NCBI GenBank assembly: GCA_016703945.1
Contig: JADJBC010000044.1
Location: 444,134 to 508,133 of the forward strand
Length of the DNA: 64,000 bases
DNA from: Candidatus Aalborgicola danicus
GTDB lineage: Bacteria; Pseudomonadota; Gammaproteobacteria; Burkholderiales; Burkholderiaceae_C
Direction of reading: 5' to 3'
Shown piece after piece: positions 18,356-27,419 of this stretch. The position numbers and the translations under genes are program-made. Position 1 is the first letter of the stretch, and each line of letters opens with the position of its first letter. The notes under the pieces were generated by a model, which was not told where the DNA came from, searched no databases, and saw nothing but the letters and a program-made list of their open reading frames with translations.

Positions 18356-18994
18356 ATGGCCTGGACACAAGACCAAATGGCAGCCCGTGCTGCGCAGGAA
18401 CTGCAGGACGGCTTCTACGTCAACCTCGGTATCGGTATTCCCACCCTGGTGGCCAACTTTGTGCCCGCCGACAAAGAGGTGTGGTTGCAGTCTGAGAACG
18501 GCATGTTGGGCATTGGCCCGTTCCCGACCGAAGACGAGGTGGACGCCGACCTGATCAACGCCGGCAAACAAACAGTGACCACCCAAAAGGGCTCCAGCAT
18601 TTTTGGCAGCCATGAGAGCTTTGCCATGATCCGTGGCGGCAAGATCAACCTGTCGATCCTGGGCGCCATGCAGGTCAGTGAGCGGGGCGACCTGGCCAAC
18701 TGGATGATCCCCGGCAAGATGGTCAAGGGCATGGGCGGCGCCATGGACCTGGTGGCCGGCGTCAAACGCGTCATCGTTTTGATGGAACACGTGGCCAAGA
18801 AAAAAGACGGCACCATTGACCTGAAGATCCTGCCCCAATGCACACTGCCGTTGACCGGCGTGGGAGTGGTGGACCGCATCATCACCGACCTGGCCGTGAT
18901 GGACGTGACCCCACTGGGTCTGAAGTTGGTGGAGCTGGCACCGGATGTCAGCCGTGAGGATGCGCAGGCAAAAACGGGCGTGCCGTTGCTCTGA
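18356..18994 (+). CDS. scoB: 3-oxoacid CoA-transferase subunit B
   Basis: The 212-residue beta subunit starts at ATG 18356, two bases after the scoA stop. GGAGTT at the end of scoA serves as ribosome-binding site. The open frame extends back to 18200 but that part shadows scoA. The active-site Glu that forms the CoA thioester is Glu47 in WLQSENGMLGIGPFP. Other signatures are NLGIGIPTLVANFVP and GKINLSILGAMQVSERGDLA. Together with ScoA it forms the cytoplasmic enzyme. Confidence 0.94.
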   Translation: MAWTQDQMAARAAQELQDGFYVNLGIGIPTLVANFVPADKEVWLQSENGMLGIGPFPTEDEVDADLINAGKQTVTTQKGSSIFGSHESFAMIRGGKINLSILGAMQVSERGDLANWMIPGKMVKGMGGAMDLVAGVKRVIVLMEHVAKKKDGTIDLKILPQCTLPLTGVGVVDRIITDLAVMDVTPLGLKLVELAPDVSREDAQAKTGVPLL

Positions 18995-19609
18995 GGCACT
19001 TGCAGGACCAGACCATGCCCGCAACCGAACTGACCGTGACTTCGCTTGGCACTGTGGGTGGCAAAGGAACCCCCCCCACCAAAACACCCTTGCTGATTCC
19101 GACCGGCCAGCCGGGCGTGCAATCCCTCCCGCGTGGTACGTCTCACGAGGATTGGATAACCGGCCAAGCTGAGAAGCTAAGAAGCGGCGACTTATTCTCC
19201 CTGCCAGTGAAGGACCAATCAGCACCTCGGAATCGCAGGTCAAAAGTTGAGCATCAAGCAGTGGGCGGTGTTTGAGGAAAAAGCCGGCTCCAAAACCATA
19301 CGCACCGTCTTCAAAATCACCTGAGGATGTGCTGTCGCATCGCCCGCCGTAGCCCTACAGTGGTTTGCGACTTACACCCGTTTTACAACACGGAAGTTAG
19401 CCTCTGGCCCTCGTATTTGTTACGTTAAATCGATGACAGACGCCTCTGAAGAGTGTGATAGCAAGTTCAGGGGCGCGCAATGTTGCTGCAGAGACGACCA
19501 ATCGACTTTTTGAGGGCGTCCAACTTGGGCGATTGAATCGCGATGTCGGTTCGACAAATTGGTAAAAAGACGGCGTTAACGGAACCGGCGGGGGGCTCGA
19601 GGCACAGGG
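18995..19609. other. Gene-poor stretch between scoB and the broken GGDEF gene
   Basis: I find no convincing gene here. A 91-codon frame at 19000-19275 lacks family resemblance and has no clear domain. The right part becomes AT-richer and may hold the decayed N-terminal region of the GGDEF-hemerythrin gene. No strong hairpin, repeat or RNA gene is visible. Confidence 0.4.
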
Positions 19610-20505
19610 GTGGCCAAGGCAAGAAGAAAAAAGCCAGAAAAAAAAACCACCGACGACCGAATGCCCAACCGAGACCTGTTTTACGACCGCCTGTCACAAG
19701 CCGCTTCGCAGGCACGGCGCAAGCGACAGCGGTTTGCTGTTTTTTTTCTCGATCTGGACGGATTCAAGACCGTCAATGACACGTATGGCCATCAGGTCGG
19801 AGATATGACGCTAAAGGAAGCGTCGCGTCGCTTGCAGGCTTGTACCCGTGATGTTGACACGGTGGCGCGGCTGGTGGTGAGAATCGCCATGGTGTTCACA
19901 AAGATTCAGACATGTCGGTGGTAGCGAAAAATCATCAAGAGTGTTTCGCGCCCATGTACCCAAAGACGGGGCGTAGAACGACGACCCGAGGGGGAGATTG
20001 ACAACCTGAGAAAGCCGCCGACGCAGCCATGTATGAAAGCAAGCAGCGCGGCAAGAATTGTTTCACTTTTTCACAGCAGGTCTCCACGGCATTTTCATTG
20101 GCTGGAAGTTGGGTGAAATTTGATGACGCGCACCTGGTTGGCGTGCCGCTTATTGATCAGGAACACCAGGCTATTGGTGATTTGTTGAACAAGCTTAATG
20201 TTGCGTTGGTCGAGCTGTTGCCAAACCAAAAGGCACAACAAATGCTGGAAGAAATTTTGACCGCTGTGGCGATGCACTTTCGCACCGAAGAGCGACTGAT
20301 GGACGAATTGGATTATCCGGAGGCGGTGGAGCACAAGGACCAGCACCGTAGGTTGAGCGCTGAAATACAGTACCTGAAACAGCGTTTTGTACAGGGAGGA
20401 GAGCTGGTTGTACTGCAATGGCTGAAAGACTGGTTCTTTAGCCATATTGCGGACTCTGACAAGCGTTTCGGTGAATTCCTGGCCGCCAAAGCGCCGTCGG
20501 AATAG
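19610..20505 (+). pseudogene. Broken GGDEF-hemerythrin fusion gene
   Basis: A diguanylate cyclase domain is recognisable in the first part (MPNRDLFYDRLSQAASQARR, VFFLDLDGFKTVNDTYGHQV, TLKEASRRLQACTRDVDTVA). The catalytic GGDEF segment is destroyed: ARL is followed by VVRIAMVFT where GGDEF should be, and the frame is lost until ADAAMYESKQRGKN near 20020. From ATG 20029 a 158-codon frame continues into an intact bacteriohemerythrin domain. Its di-iron ligands are all visible: IDQEHQAI, MHFRTEERL, EHKDQHRRL and HIADSDKRF. Family members join oxygen or iron sensing to c-di-GMP synthesis. Here the cyclase is dead, but the hemerythrin part could still be made from the internal ATG. Confidence 0.8.
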
Positions 20506-20568
20506 CCCGTCCAGGCCAGGGCCTTGTGGCTCGAATGGGGTCGCGACGATGGCTTTCAACCGAGCCGT

Positions 20569-21219
20569 TTACTTGACCAACCCCAGCTCCTTGAGACGCG
20601 CATACATGCCCGCAGCCATGAACTGGTAACCCAGCGCATTGGGATGGATTCTGTCCGCACACAGTTCCGGGCGTGCCAGCGTTTCTGAAAACACGTTGGG
20701 GATCAGAGCCACCTTTTCTTCGTCCGCCAGTTCCTCATAGATGGGCGAGTCGCTGGGTTTGCCGGCCACAAGGCCCAGCAAAGACAATTCCGGCACCGCC
20801 ACCAACGCGACCTGGGCATCGGTTTGCCGGGCTGCCTTGATCATCAATCGAATATTTTCTTTCACCGCATTGGATGGCTGACGGCGCAAGAAGTCGTTGC
20901 CGCCGATCTCAATGATCACCAGGGCAGGACGATGCGCATTGAGCAAGGCTTGAATCCGGTTCTTGCCGTTTTGGGCGGTGTCGCCAGAAACTCCGGCGTT
21001 GACGACGTTCCAGCCGGTCTTCTGTGCCAGCAAGCTCGGCCAATCTTCACCACGGGATGCACCCAGGCCAAATGTCACACTGTCGCCGAATGCGAGTACC
21101 GTTTGCCCGGGCTGAATCGCTGCCAGTTTGACGGCCTTTTTGCATCCAGCCAAGAACACCGCAGCGCAACAGCCCGCGAGGAGTGTTCTTCGTTGCAGAG
21201 AGATTGAGGTCGATGTCAT
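20569..21219 (-). CDS. SGNH-family esterase/lysophospholipase, lipoprotein (TesA-like)
   Basis: The 216-residue protein has a signal sequence with a lipobox (AVFLAGCKKA, lipid Cys26). The SGNH blocks are in order: GDS in VLAFGDSVTFGLGA (Ser47), NAGVSGDTAQNG, IEIGGNDFLRR, and DRIHPN (Asp189, His192). It matches the arylesterase/acyl-CoA thioesterase I/lysophospholipase group that acts in the periplasm. It lies 15 bases after the NUDIX gene on the same strand, so the two are probably co-transcribed. Confidence 0.9.
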   Translation of the reverse strand: MTSTSISLQRRTLLAGCCAAVFLAGCKKAVKLAAIQPGQTVLAFGDSVTFGLGASRGEDWPSLLAQKTGWNVVNAGVSGDTAQNGKNRIQALLNAHRPALVIIEIGGNDFLRRQPSNAVKENIRLMIKAARQTDAQVALVAVPELSLLGLVAGKPSDSPIYEELADEEKVALIPNVFSETLARPELCADRIHPNALGYQFMAAGMYARLKELGLVK

Positions 21220-21234
21220 ATTGTGTTCAAAAGT

Positions 21235-21876
21235 TCATTGAATGGCTGCCTTCCAACCCGTCGCACGGATCAGTTCGTTGACCATCATCAGCGACAACCC
21301 CCATAGGCGCGCACCACTGACGTCAACCGATGAAAAACGCAAGGGCAATCCTGCCACCCGCCAGACCAGGGGTCTGCGCCTCTCAGGATCGGCGAGATGT
21401 GCAATCGGCTCCCACCACAATTTTGCGGCTTCACGGCTGGGTTCCAAAACCAGCGCGCGCGGGGTGCGGTAAACATAGGGCGATACCACCATGGGGCGGT
21501 TTCTGCCATGTTCGCGGGTCAACACATCGGACAAGCGGCCGATGGCAACCAGGTCGTTGGATGCTGACATGCCGGTTTCCTCCTGCAATTCACGCAAAGC
21601 AGCGTCCCGCGTGCTGGTATCGCTGTGGTCCACGCGGCCTCCCGGAAACGAAACATGGCCTGACCACGGGTCTCCAACGCGCTCGGCGCGGCGCATCAGC
21701 AGCAAGGCGGGGGCGATGTCACGCCCGTCGGCTCCGTGCTCGGCCAACAGCAGAATGACACCACAACGCGCCACCAAGCTGCGCCCCGGAATGCGACGGG
21801 GCTTGTAGTTTTGCAGGCGCGCGCTCAGGGTATCCAAGGAGTTCAGGGTGGGCTCCGGCGGTGTTGTTGCATCCAT
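21235..21876 (-). CDS. NUDIX hydrolase, CoA pyrophosphatase-like (NudL)
   Basis: The start is ATG 21876 (MDATTPPEPTLNSLDTLSAR), giving 213 residues. The open frame extends to 22260 but that part shadows the MATE gene. The Nudix box runs from Gly79-Gly80 to about residue 103: GGRVDHSDTSTRDAALRELQ followed by EETGM, with catalytic Glu residues 96, 99 and 100. The preceding VGDPWSGHVSFPGG is the hallmark of the CoA pyrophosphatase (YeaB/NudL) subgroup, which cleaves CoA or acyl-CoA to 3',5'-ADP and phosphopantetheine. It sits between the MATE and esterase genes on one strand. Confidence 0.9.
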   Translation of the reverse strand: MDATTPPEPTLNSLDTLSARLQNYKPRRIPGRSLVARCGVILLLAEHGADGRDIAPALLLMRRAERVGDPWSGHVSFPGGRVDHSDTSTRDAALRELQEETGMSASNDLVAIGRLSDVLTREHGRNRPMVVSPYVYRTPRALVLEPSREAAKLWWEPIAHLADPERRRPLVWRVAGLPLRFSSVDVSGARLWGLSLMMVNELIRATGWKAAIQ

Positions 21877-21962
21877 CGAATTTATGCGAAATCGGGCCAC
21901 ACTGGGGATACTTGCCCCCAAACAGCGTTCGTGACAGGCGGCCCACAGCGGTAAGGCGAACG

Positions 21963-23339
21963 TCAGGCCGCCCGTGTCACCAACCTGCGCGAAGCCACCG
22001 CCTGTCTCACCCAACCCAGCCGGAACCAGCGCGCCACCATGATGCTGCCGCGAACCCATTCGTCCAGCGCGTAGGCGATCCACACACCAACCAGCCCCAG
22101 GCCAAGGTAGATGCCCAGGAACCAGGAGCCAAACCCCATCACGAAGACCATGGACGCCGCTCCGGCCACAACGGGAAAACGCGCGTCGCCAGCGGCCCGT
22201 AGCGCGGTGATAACGACGATGTTGCAGGTGCGCCCGGGCTCCAGCAGCACGGTGATCCACAGCAACGTGGTGGCACTGGCGATAATAGCCGGGTCACTGG
22301 TGAACAGGCGCAGTGTCCATGGCGCGGTCAGGGCGGTCAGCACGGCGATGCCGAACGACACCCCCAGGCCCCAGAACAAACACTTTCGCACCAGATGCAA
22401 TGCGCTGCGCAACTGCCCTGCACCAATCAGGTGGCCGACCAAAATTTCACCGGCAAACCCCAGCGCCACGGTGGACAACACGATCACATTCATGATCTGC
22501 ATGGCATAACCCTGTGTGGCCAGTGGTGCCGTGCCCATGGCGGAGACCACGGTGACCGACACCAGCACGGCGACGCGGTACGCAATGGCCTCAGCCGCGC
22601 CGGGCAAGCCTATGGCGACCGAAGTGCGCAACGTGGCCCATTCAATCACCCAGGCATCGCGCCAGCGCGGCGCCAGTTGCAGCACCACACGCCACAACCA
22701 AAGGTGCACCCCCAGGCCGAAGCCGCGGCTGATGGCCAGGGCCAGTGCGAAGCCCACCATGCCCAGCGGGGGGATGGCGCCGACGCCGCGCATCAGCGGA
22801 AAACACAGGGCGATGTGCAGTGCATGCATGGACAAAATGTTCAACATGGTCTCGCGGGTGCGCAGGTGGGAGCGCATGACGGCCGCCATGCTGGCGTTAA
22901 AGGCGTCCAGAAACAGGGCGAAGGCCAGCACATGCAAATAAGGCTCCGCCAGTTGCCGCACATCGGCGCTGGCCTGCATGGCGCTCAGTAGCGGGCCCGT
23001 CGCGGCAAACAAGACCAGCGCACTGCCCAGGCCCAGCCAGGTGCTGGCACCCAGGCTGGCCAGGGCGGTGCGGTCCGCGTCGCGCCGGTTGCCCGCGCCC
23101 AGGTTTTGGGTGATGACCACCCCCACACCCATGCTGATGATGCGGAACAACAAGAAGAATGCGCCCTGCACATGGTTGGCCAAGCCAAAAGCCGCGGCCG
23201 CCGTATCGGACTCCTTGGACACCAGCCACATACCCAAAAAGCCGACGCCAAAACCCAGGATCAGTTCAGCCAACAAAGGCCAGGTGATGCTCAGTACGTG
23301 GGGTTGCGGGAGCGACGGGGCTGGGTTGCTGCGGGCCAT
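21963..23339 (-). CDS. MATE-family multidrug/metabolite antiporter
   Basis: The 458-residue protein has about 12 hydrophobic segments and the internal duplication of MATE transporters. Examples are LLAELILGFGVGFLGMWLVS (TM1), FFLLFRIISMGVGVVITQNL (TM2), and in the second half IGLPGAAEAIAYRVAVLVSV and TVALGFAGEILVGHLIGAGQ. These proteins export cationic drugs or metabolites using sodium or protons. It is divergent from malK across a 225-base gap. A near-consensus copy of the sugar-region palindrome (23366-23380) lies 27-41 bases before its ATG, so it may be co-regulated with the maltodextrin genes. A substrate cannot be assigned. Confidence 0.9.
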   Translation of the reverse strand: MARSNPAPSLPQPHVLSITWPLLAELILGFGVGFLGMWLVSKESDTAAAAFGLANHVQGAFFLLFRIISMGVGVVITQNLGAGNRRDADRTALASLGASTWLGLGSALVLFAATGPLLSAMQASADVRQLAEPYLHVLAFALFLDAFNASMAAVMRSHLRTRETMLNILSMHALHIALCFPLMRGVGAIPPLGMVGFALALAISRGFGLGVHLWLWRVVLQLAPRWRDAWVIEWATLRTSVAIGLPGAAEAIAYRVAVLVSVTVVSAMGTAPLATQGYAMQIMNVIVLSTVALGFAGEILVGHLIGAGQLRSALHLVRKCLFWGLGVSFGIAVLTALTAPWTLRLFTSDPAIIASATTLLWITVLLEPGRTCNIVVITALRAAGDARFPVVAGAASMVFVMGFGSWFLGIYLGLGLVGVWIAYALDEWVRGSIMVARWFRLGWVRQAVASRRLVTRAA

Positions 23340-23365
23340 GGTGGTCGAAAGGAAAGTGGTCGTCT

Positions 23366-23380
23366 AGTAGTAATAGTACA
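23366..23380. promoter_or_regulatory. Palindrome AGTAGT-aat-AGTACA before the MATE gene
   Basis: It matches TGTAGT-N3-ACTACA at 10 of 12 positions. It lies just upstream of the MATE start codon in the divergent MATE-malK gap, about 73 bases from the malK copy. Two sites in one gap could allow looping. Alone it would be weak evidence. Confidence 0.45.
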
Positions 23381-23452
23381 AACCAAATATAGAAATCGTT
23401 GAATTTCAATGGAGATTTTGTATAACACGCACGGATATTGGTGTTTTCCATA

Positions 23453-23483
23453 CGTTGTAAAACTACATATCTGTCAGTATACT
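23453..23483 (+). promoter_or_regulatory. malK promoter with overlapping sugar-regulon operator
   Basis: A TTGTAA -35 box (23455-23460) and TATACT -10 box (23478-23483) are separated by the ideal 17 bases. The palindrome CGTTGT-aaa-ACTACA (23453-23467, 10 of 12 to consensus) covers the -35 box. This arrangement fits a repressor that blocks polymerase. The malK ATG is 82 bases downstream of the -10 box. Confidence 0.7.
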
Positions 23484-23564
23484 CAGAGACGCCACGGGTT
23501 GTTGTGACCGGGCTTATCGAATCATGGATCACTGCAGCCTGAGGGTGTGCAACGGAGAGACAAC

Positions 23565-24674
23565 ATGGCGGACGTGAAGTTAGCGGGTGTCGGCAAGTCG
23601 TTCGGCGACGTCAAGATCTTGCAGGGCGTGGACCTGCACATCCGTGACGGCGAGTTTGTGGTGTTTGTGGGGCCCTCGGGCTGTGGCAAATCCACGTTGT
23701 TGCGCCTGATTGCCGGTCTGGAGGACATCACCAGCGGACGCATGTACATCGGAGACCATCTGGTTAACGATGTGCCGCCCGCCGAACGCGGCATCGCCAT
23801 GGTGTTCCAGTCGTATGCGCTGTACCCGCATATGAGCCTGTACGACAACATGGCCTTTGGCCTGCAGCTCAAGAAGATGCCCAAAGACGAGGTGGACCGG
23901 CTGGTGCAGCACGCCGCCAAAATTTTGGGAATAGAACACCTGCTGGACCGCAAGCCCAAAGACTTGTCTGGCGGCCAGCGCCAGCGTGTGGCCATTGGCC
24001 GCGCCATTGTGCGCAAGCCCGAGGTCTTTTTGTTCGACGAGCCCTTGTCCAACCTGGACACGGCCTTGCGCGTGCGTATGCGTTACGAATTTGCCAAGCT
24101 ACATAAAGACCTGAAGACCACAATGATTTATGTGACCCACGACCAGGTGGAGGCCATGACGCTGGCCGACCGCATCGTGGTGTTGTCAGCGGGCAAGATT
24201 GAGCAGGTGGGCTCACCACTGGATTTGTATGAACAGCCCGACAACCTGTTCGTGGCCGGTTTCATTGGTTCGCCGGGCATGAACTTCATCGCGGCCGAGT
24301 TTGTGTCGTCCAATACCAGTGATGTCACGGTGCGGCTGAATGACGGTGCCTTGGTGCAGTGCGCCGTCAGTGCGCCCACCGCCAAACCCGGTGACAAACT
24401 GACGCTGGGCATTCGGCCCGAGCACATGACACGCGTGCCCTACGCCAACCGGTTGACGGCCAAGGTGACCTTTGTCGAATCCCTGGGCAGTGTCACCTAC
24501 GCTTACTGTGCCTTCCCCGGCGTGCAGGAGGATTTGACCTGTGAACTCAATGGCGTGGTACGGGTTCAGGCCGGTGATACGCTGGAGTTGGGCGTGGAGC
24601 CGGACCGGTGTTATCTGTTCGATGCTGCCGGAAAAGCCTTCAAGCGCAACCTGCCCGCGCGCGGAGGCGAATGA
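23565..24674 (+). CDS. malK: Maltodextrin ABC transporter ATP-binding subunit
   Basis: The start at 23565 (MADVKLAGVGKSFGDVKILQ) follows GGAGAG; the open frame extends six codons further. The product is 369 residues. Walker A is GPSGCGKST (about 36-44), the signature LSGGQRQRVAIGR starts at 134, Walker B is VFLFDEPLSNLD (Asp158-Glu159), and the switch His is in YVTHDQVEA. The C-terminal regulatory domain of the MalK/UgpC type (about 235-369) is present with LGIRPEHM. It energises the MalFG permease at the inner membrane. It is the first gene of malKEFG and overlaps malE by four bases. Confidence 0.95.
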   Translation: MADVKLAGVGKSFGDVKILQGVDLHIRDGEFVVFVGPSGCGKSTLLRLIAGLEDITSGRMYIGDHLVNDVPPAERGIAMVFQSYALYPHMSLYDNMAFGLQLKKMPKDEVDRLVQHAAKILGIEHLLDRKPKDLSGGQRQRVAIGRAIVRKPEVFLFDEPLSNLDTALRVRMRYEFAKLHKDLKTTMIYVTHDQVEAMTLADRIVVLSAGKIEQVGSPLDLYEQPDNLFVAGFIGSPGMNFIAAEFVSSNTSDVTVRLNDGALVQCAVSAPTAKPGDKLTLGIRPEHMTRVPYANRLTAKVTFVESLGSVTYAYCAFPGVQEDLTCELNGVVRVQAGDTLELGVEPDRCYLFDAAGKAFKRNLPARGGE

Positions 24675-25858
24675 TGCAAATGCGGCTTTCTTGGTGGGTG
24701 GTGGCAAGCGCCATGGCTCTGGCTCTGCCGCTGCATGCCGCTGACAGTCCCAAGCTGCTGGTCTGGATCAACGGTGACAAGGGTTACAACGGGCTGCAAA
24801 AGGTAGGGGATACCTTTGCCAAAGAGTCCGGGGTGACCGTGGTGGTTCAACACCCCGAAGGCGCGACTGACAAGTTTCAGGCTGCCGCTGCAGCAGGCAA
24901 AGGCCCCGACATTTTTTGCTGGCCGCATGACCGCACCGGCGAGTGGGCACGTTCGGGCCTGTTGGTGCCCATTCACCCGTCCAAACGGGTGCGCGACGAG
25001 ATCGATGCATCGGCCTGGAAAGCCTTCACTTACAAAGGTAAGGTCTGGGGTTACCCGCTGGCCATAGAGGCCGTGGGACTGGTGGTCAACCGCGATCTGG
25101 TCAAGACCGTGCCCACCACCTTTGACGAGGTGATGGCGCTGGACAAGGAGTTGGCCAAGAAGGGCAAAAAAGCTTTGCTGTGGGACTACAACAAGTCCTT
25201 CTTCACCTGGCCCATGCTGGCCGGTGCGGGTGGTGAGGTGTTTGGCCGTACGGCAACTGGCGAGTTGGACCCGTCCGTGGTGGGCGTCAATTCGCCTGGC
25301 GCAGTGGCCGGAGCCAACATGTTGTCGCGCCTGATTGAAGAAGGCTACATGCCGCGCGGTGCGCGTTATGCCGAAATGGAAGCCGGCTTTGCCCGGGGCG
25401 AGATTGCCATGATGATCACCGGCCCCTGGGCCTGGGACAACGCCCGCAAGGCCAAGATCAATTTCACGGTGGCGCCGGTGCCGGCTGTCATTCCCGGCAA
25501 GCCGTCCAAATCGTTCGTGGGTGTGCTGGGTTGCATGATCGCCGCACCCAGCAAGGTCAAGGATATAGCCCGAGAGTTCATCGAGAACCATCTGTTGCGG
25601 GTCGACAGCCTGAAGACGATCTCTGCCGATGTGCCCCTGGGCACGCCGGCCAACAAGGTCTACTTTGCGGAATTGTCGGGCGACGCCAATATCCGGGCCA
25701 CGATGGAGAACGCCCGCACCGGCGAGCCCCTGCCCAACATCCCCGAGCTGGGTCGCTTCTTCCCGGCCATGGATGCTGCGCTGGAGGCCATCAGCCAGGG
25801 CCGCCAGTCCCCCAAGGAGGCGCTGGATGGCGCCGCCGCACGTATGCTGGTGAAGTGA
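24671..25858 (+). CDS. malE: Periplasmic maltose/maltodextrin-binding protein
   Basis: The ATG at 24671 overlaps the malK stop (ATGATG; 24674 is equally possible). An upstream extension of the frame shadows malK. The signal peptide (VVASAMALALPLHAADSP) precedes a mature protein that follows enteric MalE closely: KLLVWINGDKGYNGLQKVGD, GPDIFCWPHDRTGEWARSGL, YPLAIEAVGLVVNRDLV and FFTWPMLAGAGGEVFG. The ligand-binding aromatic and acidic positions in these blocks are retained. About 395 residues is the usual length. It delivers maltodextrins to MalFGK2. Confidence 0.95.
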   Translation: MMQMRLSWWVVASAMALALPLHAADSPKLLVWINGDKGYNGLQKVGDTFAKESGVTVVVQHPEGATDKFQAAAAAGKGPDIFCWPHDRTGEWARSGLLVPIHPSKRVRDEIDASAWKAFTYKGKVWGYPLAIEAVGLVVNRDLVKTVPTTFDEVMALDKELAKKGKKALLWDYNKSFFTWPMLAGAGGEVFGRTATGELDPSVVGVNSPGAVAGANMLSRLIEEGYMPRGARYAEMEAGFARGEIAMMITGPWAWDNARKAKINFTVAPVPAVIPGKPSKSFVGVLGCMIAAPSKVKDIAREFIENHLLRVDSLKTISADVPLGTPANKVYFAELSGDANIRATMENARTGEPLPNIPELGRFFPAMDAALEAISQGRQSPKEALDGAAARMLVK

Positions 25859-25859
25859 C

Positions 25860-27417
25860 ATGCAAGCAACACGCACTTCTTCCTCACCCTCCATGGTTTC
25901 CAACGTCATCGCCGCACTCGTCGCCTTCGGTCTGTTGTGGCTGAGCTTTGGCATCTACAGCAGCGGCCAGGCGGTGTGGGCCGCGCTGGTCCTGAGTCTG
26001 GGCGCACTGAGCCTGTATGTCTATGTGTCGGCCAAGACACTGGCCTGGCGCTACCTGTTTCCCGGCGTCATGGCGATGCTGGTGTTCGTCGCCTTCCCGC
26101 TGGTTTACACCATACAGATCGGCTTTACCAACTACTCGGCCAACAACCTGCTCAGTGAAGAGCGTGCCCGTGCCTACCTGCTGGAGCAGGCGGATGTCAA
26201 CGAAAACCGGGCCTATGGCTTCAGCGTGCACCCGGATGGCGATGCCGTGCGCGTGCTGCTGACGCCACAGGGGGATAGTGCGTCGGGCGAACGCTACCTT
26301 TCGCCAACCATTGTTTTGGCGAAGGCTTCGACCGCACCGGTTGCCATGCAAGCCGTGGCGGGCAGTCCCGTGCTGGGTGCCGCGTTTACGTTGCGCCAGA
26401 CTATCGAACAGCGCGGCGCGCTGATGACCTTGCGGCTGAGCCTGCCAGACCACAGCACCCTGATCTACGCCGGTCTGCGTGAATTCGCGGTCTTTGAGCC
26501 GCTGTGGCAGGCGCTGCCCGGTGGTGCACTCAAGCGCCTCGCAGACGGCGTGGTTTACCAGCCCAACCGCGATACCGGCTACTTTGAAGACGCCAAGGGC
26601 GACCGGCTGCAGCCCGGCTTCAAGGTCGGCGTGGGCCTGGCCAACTACGCACGCCTGTTTGGTGATGCCGACATGCGTGGGCCCTTCGTCTCCATCTTCA
26701 TCTGGACCGTGGTGTTCGCCGGTTTGACGGTGTTGTTTTCCACGGCGATTGGTATGACGCTGGCCGTGGTGCTGAACTGGGAAGCGCTGAAATACCGCAC
26801 CCTGTACCGCACCTTGTTGTTCCTGCCCTATGCGGTGCCGGGTTTCATTTCCATTCTGGTGTTCAAGGGTTTGTTCAACCAGAACTTTGGCGAGATCAAT
26901 GCCATTCTGGATGCGGTGTTTGGCGTCAAGCCCGCGTGGTTTGCTGACCCCACCTTGGCCAAGGCCATGATCCTGATTGTGAACACCTGGCTGGGTTACC
27001 CCCTACATCATGGTCCTGTGCACGGGCCTGATCAAATCCATTCCGGCCGATCTGTACGAGGCTTCGGCCATCGCCGGCGCCAAACCGTTGACCAATTTCT
27101 GGCGCATCACCGCGCCGCTGATTGTCAAACCCTTGACGCCCTTGCTGATCTCGGCCTTCGCGTTCAACTTCAACAACTTTGTGCTGATCAGCCTGCTGAC
27201 CGATGGTCGGCCGGATTATCTGAACACCAAGTTGCCGGCGGGCACCACGGACATTCTGGTGTCCTACACCTACCGCATTGCGTTCACCGATGCCGGGGCC
27301 AACTTCGGCCTGGCGGCCGCCATATCGACCGTCATCTTCTTCCTGGTGGCCATCCTGTCCCTGGTCAACCTGAAGCTGTCGCAGTCCAATGACAACCAAC
27401 GCAAGGGAGGGCACTAG
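25860..27417 (+). pseudogene. malF: Maltodextrin permease subunit MalF, with a single-base frameshift
   Basis: Membrane segments, the large periplasmic P2-like loop (about residues 90-270) and the permease core are all present. The frame shifts near 27000. The first frame reads to VNTWLGYP and then becomes nonsense (LHHGPVHGPDQ). The correct continuation, IMVLCTGLIKSIPADLYEAS, is in the next frame and runs to a stop at 27417, including the EAA loop AIAGAKPLTNFWRITAPL. Removing one C from the five-C run (GGTTACCCCCTACATC) restores the gene, giving about 518 residues. A real phase change and a sequencing error are equally visible here. The intact neighbours argue for an error. The start ATG at 25860 is two bases after the malE stop. 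Confidence 0.88.
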
Positions 27418-27419
27418 CC

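Noticed and set aside
19000..19275. 91-codon frame after scoB
   Set aside because: No domain, signal or conserved pattern; probably non-coding.
27000..27010. Programmed frameshift in malF
   Set aside because: A C run alone is not enough; no stimulatory hairpin or Shine-Dalgarno-like element was seen and MalF is not known to use recoding. Error or mutation is simpler.
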